Positions 54,781 through 62,321 of a DNA stretch of 64,000 bases are shown here, one piece after another. Both the position numbers and the translations under genes were made by a program. Positions within the stretch are counted from its first letter, which is position 1. The number at the start of each line of letters is the position of its first letter. The stretch is from UBA11574 sp964591175 (GTDB lineage: Bacteria; Desulfobacterota; Desulfobacteria; Desulfobacterales; UBA11574). The stretch covers positions 1 through 64,000 of the forward strand of contig CAZQAF010000001.1 of the NCBI GenBank assembly GCA_964591175.1, given 5' to 3'. The notes below the pieces were generated by a model. It was given only the letters and a program-made list of their open reading frames with translations. It searched no databases and was not told where the DNA came from.

Positions 54781-55663
54781 TCCAATTGAAATTCTTTTGT
54801 GCAGCGACCTGGACCGTACCATTCTTCCCAACGGCGAGGCGCCCGAATCGCCCGGAGCCCGGGAGGTGCTGCGGCGGATTGCCCGGCGCGCGGAGATTCG
54901 GCTGGCTTATGTCAGCGGTCGAAACCGCAAGCTCATCGAGGAGGCTATCGAAAACTATCGTCTGCCCCTTCCCGACTTTGCCATCGGCGATGTGGGCACG
55001 ACGATTTACGACCTGGATAAAGGGCACTGGAACGAGTGGGCGGCCTGGAACGAAGAGATTTCCAAAGACTGGCCCGAAGGAGGGCGTGATGAACTGGCCG
55101 GAAAACTGTCGGACATGACCCGTCTGCAGCTGCAGGAACCCGAGAAGCAGAACCGTTTCAAGTTGAGCTATTATACCGACGCCGACGCCGACCAGCAGCG
55201 GCTCGTTCAGGAGATCCGCCAGCGGCTCGAAGGTCGCGGCGTCCGGCCCAGCGTCATCTGGAGCGTGGACGAACAGCGTGATGTCGGGCTGATCGACATT
55301 TTGCCGAAGCGGGCCAACAAGGTTCACGCGGTCAGATTTCTGGCCCAAAGAAAGGGCGTTTCAAAAAAGCGTGTGGTCTACGCCGGGGACAGCGGAAACG
55401 ACCTGGCGGTGATGGTCAGCGACATTCACTCGATTCTGGTTCGAAACGCCGCCGAAAAGGTCCGGCGCGAAGCGCGCGAATCGGTTGAAAAAAGCGGTCT
55501 CGAGGAAACCTTATACGAGGCAAAGGGAGGCTTTTTGGGGATGAACGGCAACTACACCGCCGGGGTCCTCGAGGGGCTGGCACACTTTCTGCCCGTTACC
55601 CGTGAATGGATCGAAAAAGCACTTGTCGAGTCCGATACCGGCACTTCCCCTATTTCCCAGTGA
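54773..55663 (+). CDS. Sucrose-6-phosphate phosphatase-like HAD hydrolase
   Basis: A 296-residue HAD phosphatase. The nucleophile pair is D12 and D14 in SDLDRT, the Ser/Thr motif lies in YVSGRN (residues 47-51), the lysine is near K183 and the last motif is GDSGND (205-210). The cap and the stretches EPEKQNRFKLSYYTDADAD and VGLIDILPKRANKVHAVRFLA match sucrose-phosphate phosphatases (S6PP). No sucrose-phosphate synthase is visible here. Its overlap with the GH100-like gene suggests joint translation and a shared sugar pathway. Confidence 0.7.
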   Translation: MDDPIEILLCSDLDRTILPNGEAPESPGAREVLRRIARRAEIRLAYVSGRNRKLIEEAIENYRLPLPDFAIGDVGTTIYDLDKGHWNEWAAWNEEISKDWPEGGRDELAGKLSDMTRLQLQEPEKQNRFKLSYYTDADADQQRLVQEIRQRLEGRGVRPSVIWSVDEQRDVGLIDILPKRANKVHAVRFLAQRKGVSKKRVVYAGDSGNDLAVMVSDIHSILVRNAAEKVRREARESVEKSGLEETLYEAKGGFLGMNGNYTAGVLEGLAHFLPVTREWIEKALVESDTGTSPISQ

Positions 55664-56080
55664 ATTCCCATACCCGGTTCTGCGGATATCGTCTATTTCA
55701 CCCCATCTGAAAAAAATACCTTCTTGACAGCATAAACCGGTATCGGGTAGTGTTTTAAGTATCACTTATTAACTCATCACTTGCCGCAGTATGTTAGTTG
55801 CTTGATATCCTTTCCCGTTGCATGACGGGTGTTTCATGCTACGGTGCTCAACTTTAAATTTTTTCTTATCCAAATTTCAAGAAAAGGATCCTTACCAACT
55901 ATCCAATCCGTTTGGACGGGTAACGTTCCATTTAGTACCCGTTAAAATCTGCGGCCAAAACCTTAAGATGCTAAAGATTCACGATTTCGTTTTTAAACAT
56001 ATTTTTAGGCATGATCATCGATCAGAGCCGATTCGGTCCTTCAAAATGAGTATGATTTTGTGAATGGAAAGGATGGAAAA
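55664..56080. other. AT-rich intergenic region before the heme-porin operon
   Basis: About 415 bases, with a sharp drop in G and C compared with the preceding genes. TTGACA at 55724-55729 is followed after 18 bases by TAGTGT, a weak promoter pair. A short open frame at 55818-56063 has no ribosome binding site. The end holds AAGGATGG, the ribosome binding site of the next gene. Confidence 0.45.
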
Positions 56081-57352
56081 ATGAGACGGATATGGTTGGG
56101 AAGCATCTTTTCAGTTGTTTTATCAATTCTTTTTCTCGCATTTTTCTCCGGCAAAGCAAATGCGATTCCGGCATTTGCCAGAAAATATAAGACATCCTGC
56201 GTGCTATGCCATGCCCCGTTTCCCAGGCTGACCGCAATGGGCGAGGCCTTCAGATTGAACGGGTACAAATTGCCTCAGGCCGACGAGATTTATGTGAAAG
56301 AGCAGCCGGTTTCCATGGGCGCCGAAGCTTACAAGAAAGTATTTCCCGAAGCGATCTGGCCGTCCACGATTCCCGGCTTGCCCCCCCTTGCCGTTCGTAT
56401 TATCGGGGATGCGAATTATCATCCTTTCGGCCACCAAACAGACCGCAGCGAATTCAATTTCCCCCAAGAGTTTACAATCCTTAGCGCGGGTTCATTCGGT
56501 GAAAACTTTGCTTTTTTTGCCGATGTCGGGTTTGAGAAAGAAGATGACAGTTACTCGACAAATCCCAAAGCCTGGCTGATGTGGCAGAATCTTTTTTCAG
56601 GGCTGGTGGGCGAACATCATTTCAACCTCAAGGCAGGCAATGTGGGCCGGCACACCATTGCTTTGCCGGATACGAGAAATGAAAACAGTTTTACCATAGA
56701 AGACTATCTTTATGTCACCGAGCTTGATTTTGATAACGAACCCGGCTTTCAGGTGGACGGGTACGGCCGGCATTGGCGATACGGCGTCGGCGTTGTGGAA
56801 ACAGACACGGACAACAGCGACAAGGATTTTTACGGGACCGTTGCCTGGAAATTCGGAGGGCTTGGATATGACGGCTCCGGGGGAAAATCCGAGGCAGGCG
56901 GTGTCGGCACCACCCCGTCGGGTTACTGGCGGGATGATTCGGTGCTTTTCGGCGGTTTCATTTACAGGAGCCGGGTCGGTATAAACGCCGATCCCTATGA
57001 TCGGATCGGTGGAGATGCCCGGATCAATTATAAGGACGTTTCCCTGGCTGCCGGATACATCCACGGCAGCAATGACCAGACCAAAGAGAATAAAAATATC
57101 TGGTTTGGCGAAACATATTATTTTGTTTTTCCATGGATGGTGCCTTACCTTAGGTATGAGAACCTTTCCGTAACAAATGTCGGAAACAAGGATCAAGCAA
57201 GATTTGTCGTGGGTTCGGCGATGCTTTTGCGGGCCAATATCAGGGCCAATGTGGAAGCAAGGATTTACACGAAAAATGAACCGCGAGAAGCCGCCGGCGG
57301 CGAAAAAAAGGATGACGATCAGATCGCCTTCCGATTGGATTGGGCGTTTTAA
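56081..57352 (+). CDS. Monoheme cytochrome-porin outer-membrane protein
   Basis: A 423-residue exported protein. A signal segment (about 1-28) is followed by one c-type heme motif, C40-VLC-H44, then by FPRLTAMGEAFRLNGYKLP. The remainder (about 90-423) is barrel-like, with alternating strands and a C-terminal aromatic end (FRLDWAF). A single heme ahead of a porin barrel is the plan of Cyc2-type iron-oxidising cytochrome-porins, but the motif differs from those I know. The start at 56081 has AAGGATGG before it. It leads an operon with a cupredoxin and a diheme cytochrome. Confidence 0.75.
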   Translation: MRRIWLGSIFSVVLSILFLAFFSGKANAIPAFARKYKTSCVLCHAPFPRLTAMGEAFRLNGYKLPQADEIYVKEQPVSMGAEAYKKVFPEAIWPSTIPGLPPLAVRIIGDANYHPFGHQTDRSEFNFPQEFTILSAGSFGENFAFFADVGFEKEDDSYSTNPKAWLMWQNLFSGLVGEHHFNLKAGNVGRHTIALPDTRNENSFTIEDYLYVTELDFDNEPGFQVDGYGRHWRYGVGVVETDTDNSDKDFYGTVAWKFGGLGYDGSGGKSEAGGVGTTPSGYWRDDSVLFGGFIYRSRVGINADPYDRIGGDARINYKDVSLAAGYIHGSNDQTKENKNIWFGETYYFVFPWMVPYLRYENLSVTNVGNKDQARFVVGSAMLLRANIRANVEARIYTKNEPREAAGGEKKDDDQIAFRLDWAF

Positions 57353-57368
57353 AAAAGGAGGATACCAG

Positions 57369-58013
57369 ATGATGGAATCAATAAAAAAATATTTTTCTTT
57401 CGGATTATTTTGGGGCGTGGTTTTTCTTATTTTCTTGCTCGCTTTTGCGGTTCGGATACCACAGGCCAAAGCAGGGGGACAGGGGGGAATCATCAAGGGA
57501 ACAGTGGATTCCCCCTATGTCAGCCGGTTTCCGGCGCTGGTTTACATCGACCATGTGGACGGATCGTTTCCGTTGTCCAAAAAGAATCCCCACATGAGCC
57601 AGAAAGGCATGGTTTTCAGGCCTCACATCCTGCCGATTCTAAAGGGCGCCACGGTTGATTTTACCAATGACGATACCGTGGCCCACAATGTGTTTTCGCC
57701 CCCGGGGTCGGCCACGCCATTTAACCTCGGAATATACGGCACGGGCGTCAAAAAGACCGAAACCTTCAATCATTTGGGAGAGGTGCCGCTTCTTTGCAGT
57801 GTCCATCCGGAAATGAGCGCCTTTGTGATCGTTTTACAAAATCCCTATTATGCGCTGACCGACAATGATGGAAACTTTGAAATAAAGAATGTGCCGCCCG
57901 GAAAATATCAATTGAAAACCTGGGATGAAAAACTAAAGGCGTCTTCACAGCCAGTGACGGTGGCGCCAGGAAAAACAACAACCGTGGAATTCAAAGGAAT
58001 GACCAAAAGATAG
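57369..58013 (+). CDS. Exported type-1 copper protein with a carboxypeptidase-regulatory-like domain
   Basis: A 214-residue periplasmic protein. A signal segment (about 13-35) is followed by a cupredoxin domain with ligands H106 (VAHNVFS), C143, H146 and M149 (LLCSVHPEM), the standard His-Cys-His-Met site. The C-terminal region (ALTDNDGNFEIKNVPPGKYQLKTW) is of the carboxypeptidase regulatory type. It could shuttle electrons in the periplasm. AAAGGAGGATACCAG precedes the ATG, 16 bases after the heme porin. Confidence 0.82.
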   Translation: MMESIKKYFSFGLFWGVVFLIFLLAFAVRIPQAKAGGQGGIIKGTVDSPYVSRFPALVYIDHVDGSFPLSKKNPHMSQKGMVFRPHILPILKGATVDFTNDDTVAHNVFSPPGSATPFNLGIYGTGVKKTETFNHLGEVPLLCSVHPEMSAFVIVLQNPYYALTDNDGNFEIKNVPPGKYQLKTWDEKLKASSQPVTVAPGKTTTVEFKGMTKR

Positions 58014-58040
58014 ATCCCGGAGAATTAATTGGAGGTTTTT

Positions 58041-58856
58041 ATGATCAAAAATAAGCGATCGGGGTTGTTGTTTGTCATTATTCTGATCGGTCTGTTTTCT
58101 TTTCCATGCTTTGCGGATGACATCGTGTTTCGGAATCCTAAGGGTTCGCAAACCGGCGTGGTTGTCGGAGAGGATGATCAAAGCATAACGATCCGCTTTC
58201 CAAAAGCGGCGATAAAATCCGTAAAAAGGAGCGATGGCGAACCATCGACCACTCTTTCAGGCAAGGTGATCTGGGAAGAAAGAAAAGATTATCTGATTTT
58301 GAAAATTCCGCGCGGCAGCATCCGCATGGTCCAACAAAAAACCGGGCCAAGCGCGCCGTCCGTGGAACAGGAATCAGGATCCACCGGATTTTCCCAAAAG
58401 AATGAAACGGCGGTCCGGCCCGAAAAGCCGCCCGGGAAGATCGGAAAAGCCGGGACTGAACACATCTCCGGTTCCCCGGTCAATATGAGTGCCCACCAGG
58501 AGTTGTTGAAAGAAGAGATGGGGAGCGTAGAAGGGGTGATCCTGTGGCAGGGAAAACCACTGAGAAACCGTCCGGTAAAAATCGTCCTCGAACGGTATAC
58601 GGGATTTTCCCGGGCTGCCCTCGAGAAATGGTTTGCAGCGGAGAAAGGAACGTCTTTGCAGGACGGAATTATTCTGGGGACGCGGACCGATTCTTTGGGT
58701 CATTATATCTTTCACGAAGTTCCCCCGGGATATTATCGGCTGTATTGGATGCCGGATGCCAGTACGGGTTGGATCCGACGGCTTCGGGAAAAACCGGACA
58801 TGGACATCACTACCGGGAACCTGAGCGTCACGAATGTTCCGGAGAAATTAAAATAG
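58041..58856 (+). CDS. Exported protein with a C-terminal regulatory-like domain, unknown
   Basis: A 271-residue protein. A signal segment ends near SFPCFADD. The N-terminal part (IVFRNPKGSQTGVVVGEDDQ, ITIRFPKAAIKSVKR) is small and strand-rich. A Pro/Lys-rich linker follows, then a carboxypeptidase-regulatory-like domain (GVILWQGKPLRNRPVKIVL, DSLGHYIFHEVPPGYYRLYW). No heme or copper motif is visible. It is probably a periplasmic scaffold or partner. GGAGGTTTTT precedes the ATG at 58041. It lies in the middle of the redox operon. Confidence 0.65.
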   Translation: MIKNKRSGLLFVIILIGLFSFPCFADDIVFRNPKGSQTGVVVGEDDQSITIRFPKAAIKSVKRSDGEPSTTLSGKVIWEERKDYLILKIPRGSIRMVQQKTGPSAPSVEQESGSTGFSQKNETAVRPEKPPGKIGKAGTEHISGSPVNMSAHQELLKEEMGSVEGVILWQGKPLRNRPVKIVLERYTGFSRAALEKWFAAEKGTSLQDGIILGTRTDSLGHYIFHEVPPGYYRLYWMPDASTGWIRRLREKPDMDITTGNLSVTNVPEKLK

Positions 58857-58880
58857 AAAAAAATGGTTAAGGAGACAATC

Positions 58881-59924
58881 ATGGGAGTGAGACATAGCGT
58901 TTTTATCGGGTCGGTAAGCATCGGCATCTTTATCGTCTTTGCCGCGGTTCTTTTGCTTGCGAGCAGCGGAAACACGGGCAAAGGGCCGGTGGCTGATCAT
59001 CGCCAAGGGATCGGCGACGCACAACACTTCGATCCGGTCGATCCGGTGACACCCGCTCACGGTCCCAGTTGGATCAAACATATCGGCATCTTCGATATCA
59101 GGGCCACCGCCATGGGAGAAATGGGAGGGTATGATCCACCGCCCCCGTCACCCCGTAAAGAACCGGAGTTTCCCGTAGAAACAGCACGGCCGGGAAATCC
59201 CACGGGAATGGGAATGGGCGGCATGATGGGACGATCTTATAACAACTACCGGCTCAGTCCCGCTGAAACGGAAAGACTGATGGGGGAGCGGTTTTTTCTC
59301 GCCGGCAGCGACCTCTACCGTCTGGACTGCCGGTCCTGCCACGGGCCGAACGGCGATGGGGCGCCGCCTGAAATCAACTCGCTCATCGGCCCGTTTCAGG
59401 GAACATCACCCGTTCTTCTTGAAAGGCGTATGAAAAAATTGGGCAGGCCCATCGGTGCGAAGCTGGCAAAGGAGCTTGCCGGCCAGGCAGAGCAAAACAT
59501 CCGTCAGCGGCTTCAAAATGGGGGCAAAAAAATGCCGCCGTTCCGGCATCTCGATGGAAAAGAAGTCGATGCCTTGTTGAGCTACCTGAAAGGGCATGTC
59601 GGGGCTCCCGAAGCTCAGGGAAAACCCATGCTGGTCATGGAGTCCGTTTCCCGGGTGGGTGAACATCTGGTGAAGGGAACCTGCCAGATCTGTCACGACG
59701 CGACGGGTCCGGGAATCGGACGGATGGGGATGATGCGGGGGATTATCCCGTCGCTGGCCAGTTTTCCCTGGGAACAATCGATGCAAAGCATCGTCTTGCA
59801 AGTTGAACTCGGATCGCGGATGATGATGATGGGCGGGCAGCGAATGCCGGCATACCCCTATATCACCGCCGAAGAATCCGCCGCGGCTTATCTGTACCTT
59901 TTGCAGTATCCACCGTATTACTAA
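58881..59924 (+). CDS. Membrane-anchored diheme cytochrome c
   Basis: A 347-residue protein. A hydrophobic N-terminal segment (about 7-28) is likely an uncleaved anchor or signal. Two heme-binding motifs are C150-RSC-H154 and C268-QIC-H272. A methionine-rich stretch lies between about 110 and 116 (MGMGGMMG), and a second methionine run (MMMMGG) lies near the end. The order of class I-type domains fits a periplasmic electron carrier. GGAGACAATC precedes the ATG. It is the last gene of the redox operon. Confidence 0.82.
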   Translation: MGVRHSVFIGSVSIGIFIVFAAVLLLASSGNTGKGPVADHRQGIGDAQHFDPVDPVTPAHGPSWIKHIGIFDIRATAMGEMGGYDPPPPSPRKEPEFPVETARPGNPTGMGMGGMMGRSYNNYRLSPAETERLMGERFFLAGSDLYRLDCRSCHGPNGDGAPPEINSLIGPFQGTSPVLLERRMKKLGRPIGAKLAKELAGQAEQNIRQRLQNGGKKMPPFRHLDGKEVDALLSYLKGHVGAPEAQGKPMLVMESVSRVGEHLVKGTCQICHDATGPGIGRMGMMRGIIPSLASFPWEQSMQSIVLQVELGSRMMMMGGQRMPAYPYITAEESAAAYLYLLQYPPYY

Positions 59925-60404
59925 GTAAATACGGTATGGTACCGGTTATTGAAATGTATTTGATATTTGGAATTTTTTATTCGGTTTTCAAAGATGGGTC
60001 ATTGACAATAGGGATGACGTGCCATAATTTTAAATAATTATGGTTGCCGTCATATGGCGGTGGCGCGATCTTTGGTCCTGCGATATGTTTTTAAAGCATG
60101 ACACTGCCGGACACAAGTCTGCGGTACACAAATTTAAGCTTTTCCTAATTCCGGTAAAGATACTGGTTCAAAACAGCCTCTTTTTTTGCAGACAGAATTA
60201 GAAAGGGTCAAAAGAGACCCAGTCAATGGGAAAACCCCTTTTATTTCAATTCAAATACAACAAATACCAGGTTGAAATACTGTAAGGTGCAAATGTACGG
60301 TCAATACTGTTTTTAACAATTTAAAAGCAATGCATTTTTTGACGTCACAAAGATCTGGCAAGGGCTGTTAAAAAAACATTGCATATAGAAAGGCATTTCT
60401 CGCC
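59925..60404. other. Intergenic region between the redox operon and transketolase
   Basis: About 480 bases with no credible ORF. A perfect 8-bp stem, CCATAATT with AATTATGG, lies at 60022-60043, and CGGTA-TGG-TACCG lies near 59931. A run of T follows neither directly. Near 60350 a run of T on one side and A on the other brackets the ribosome binding region of transketolase. It could hold a small RNA or a long leader, but I see nothing decisive. Confidence 0.35.
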
Positions 60405-62249
60405 ATGACAGATGAAAAACAACATAACGAACTGAAAAAGCTATCCACATTAATACGATATTATATCCTGACCGCCACGACCCATGCCGGGTCCGGCCAT
60501 CCGACGTCTTCGCTGTCGGCAACCGAGCTGATGTGCGGCCTCTTTTTCGGCGGTATTTTCAGATATGATCTCGATCAGCCGGATCACCCCAACAACGACC
60601 GTTTGATTTTTTCCAAAGGCCATGCTTCTCCGCTGTATTATGCGTTGTGGGCGGCCGCCGGAAAGCTGTCGGAAGATGACCTCATGACGTATCGTCAATT
60701 CGGAAGCCCCCTGGAAGGTCATCCGACGGTTTCGTTCCCCTATACGGATGCGGCCACCGGCTCCCTGGGTCAGGGCCTTTCCATCGGCGTGGGCATGGCA
60801 TTGAACGCAAAATATCTCGATAAACTGCCATACCGGACATATGTTCTTCTCGGCGACAGCGAAATGGCGGAAGGGTCGCAGTGGGAGGCCATGGAAATCG
60901 GCGCATATTACAAGCTGAATAATCTCATCGGCATCCTCGATGTCAACCGGCTGGGCCAGCGGGGCGAAACCATGTACGGCCATGATCTGGCGGCCTATGA
61001 AAGACGAATTTCCGCCTTCGGATGGAAAACCATCCTCATCGACGGCCATTCTTATTCCGAAGTTCTTGAAGCCTATCAAAAAGCAATCAGCGTCCAGAAC
61101 AGGCCGGTGATGATCATTGCCAAAACCATTAAGGGCAAAGGCGTTTCATTTATCGAAGACAAAAACGGCTGGCACGGCGTTGCGCTTTCAAAAACGGACT
61201 GTGAACGCGCCGTAACAGAGCTGGGCACCATTGACAAGTCGATCCGCGGCCGTATTTCGAGCCCGGATGACCGCCGGCCCGAAGATGTCCAGGCGAATCC
61301 GGCCGACCCCATGCACTACCCGGCCGATGAACCCGTTGCCACCCGTGATGCTTACGGCAACGCGCTTAAGCGGATTTACCGGCAGTTTCCGAAGATCGTG
61401 GCGGTCGATGGCGAAGTGAGCAATTCCACCCGTGCGGAAAGATTTAAAGACGCCTATCCGGACCGGTTTTTTGAAATGTATATTGCCGAACAAAACATGG
61501 CGGGTGTCGCCCTCGGGCTTGGGTGCCGGGGGAAAATCCCCTTTGCCTCCAGTTTTGCGGCATTTTTGACGCGCGCGTTCGATCAGGTCCGGATGAGCCA
61601 GTATTCGGACGCGAATATAAAATTTGTGGGTTCCCATGCGGGAACGTCCATCGGTCTTGACGGACCTTCACAAATGGGGCTTGAAGATATCGCCATGTTC
61701 AGAACGATTCATAACGGCGTCGTCTTGTATCCGTCGGATGCCGTATCTACGGAAAGGGCCGTTGAGCTGGCTGCCGAATATAACGGCATTGCGTACATTC
61801 GCACCACACGGATGAAAACGCCGGTCATATATGATGCCGATGAGACATTTTCGATCGGCAAAAGCAAAGTTTTAAAGAAAAACGAAAAGGACAGCGTCAC
61901 CGTTATCGGCGCCGGCGTCACACTCCATGAAGCCCTCAAGGCATATGATGAACTTCAGAAAGAAGAGATCTTCATCCGTGTCATCGATCTTTACAGCATC
62001 AAGCCCATCGATGAAAAAACGCTTCAAAAGGCCGCCAAAGAAACCTCGTGTATCATCACCGTTGAAGACCACTATCCGGAAGGCGGCATCGGCGAGGCGG
62101 TCAGGAGCGGACTGGGCACGGTCTCGGTGCCGCTGTTTTCCCTGGCGGTACGAAAGAAGCCGAAAAGCGGCAAACCCGCAGAACTTCTTGATTTTGAAGA
62201 GATCTCAAAGGATGCCATCATCCAAACCGTTAAAGAAAATCTGAATTGA
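60405..62249 (+). CDS. tkt: Transketolase, animal-type
   Basis: A 614-residue thiamine-diphosphate enzyme that moves two-carbon units between sugar phosphates in the pentose phosphate pathway. The TPP-binding region is LGDSEMAEGSQWEAMEIGAY followed by GILDVNRLGQ. The stretches IAKTIKGKGVSFIEDKNGWHG and GPSQMGLEDIAMFRTI, as well as the length, resemble the shorter animal-type (human TKT-like) transketolases more than the usual bacterial form of about 660 residues. GTVSVPLFSLAVRKKPKSGKP lies near the C-terminus. It is followed by the transaldolase-isomerase gene. Confidence 0.93.
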   Translation: MTDEKQHNELKKLSTLIRYYILTATTHAGSGHPTSSLSATELMCGLFFGGIFRYDLDQPDHPNNDRLIFSKGHASPLYYALWAAAGKLSEDDLMTYRQFGSPLEGHPTVSFPYTDAATGSLGQGLSIGVGMALNAKYLDKLPYRTYVLLGDSEMAEGSQWEAMEIGAYYKLNNLIGILDVNRLGQRGETMYGHDLAAYERRISAFGWKTILIDGHSYSEVLEAYQKAISVQNRPVMIIAKTIKGKGVSFIEDKNGWHGVALSKTDCERAVTELGTIDKSIRGRISSPDDRRPEDVQANPADPMHYPADEPVATRDAYGNALKRIYRQFPKIVAVDGEVSNSTRAERFKDAYPDRFFEMYIAEQNMAGVALGLGCRGKIPFASSFAAFLTRAFDQVRMSQYSDANIKFVGSHAGTSIGLDGPSQMGLEDIAMFRTIHNGVVLYPSDAVSTERAVELAAEYNGIAYIRTTRMKTPVIYDADETFSIGKSKVLKKNEKDSVTVIGAGVTLHEALKAYDELQKEEIFIRVIDLYSIKPIDEKTLQKAAKETSCIITVEDHYPEGGIGEAVRSGLGTVSVPLFSLAVRKKPKSGKPAELLDFEEISKDAIIQTVKENLN

Positions 62250-62321
62250 ACGATAAAAAAATCCTATGGGTCCGGGCATCGCCGCCGGCCATGACGAAAG
62301 AAACTGAAAGGAGACAGCGCG

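Noticed and set aside
55818..56063. An 81-residue open frame before the heme porin
   Set aside because: No ribosome binding site, no domain, and it lies in AT-rich intergenic sequence.
56081..57352. Naming the heme porin as Cyc2
   Set aside because: The architecture is similar, but the heme-flanking sequence does not match the Cyc2 pattern I know, so the name would be unsupported.
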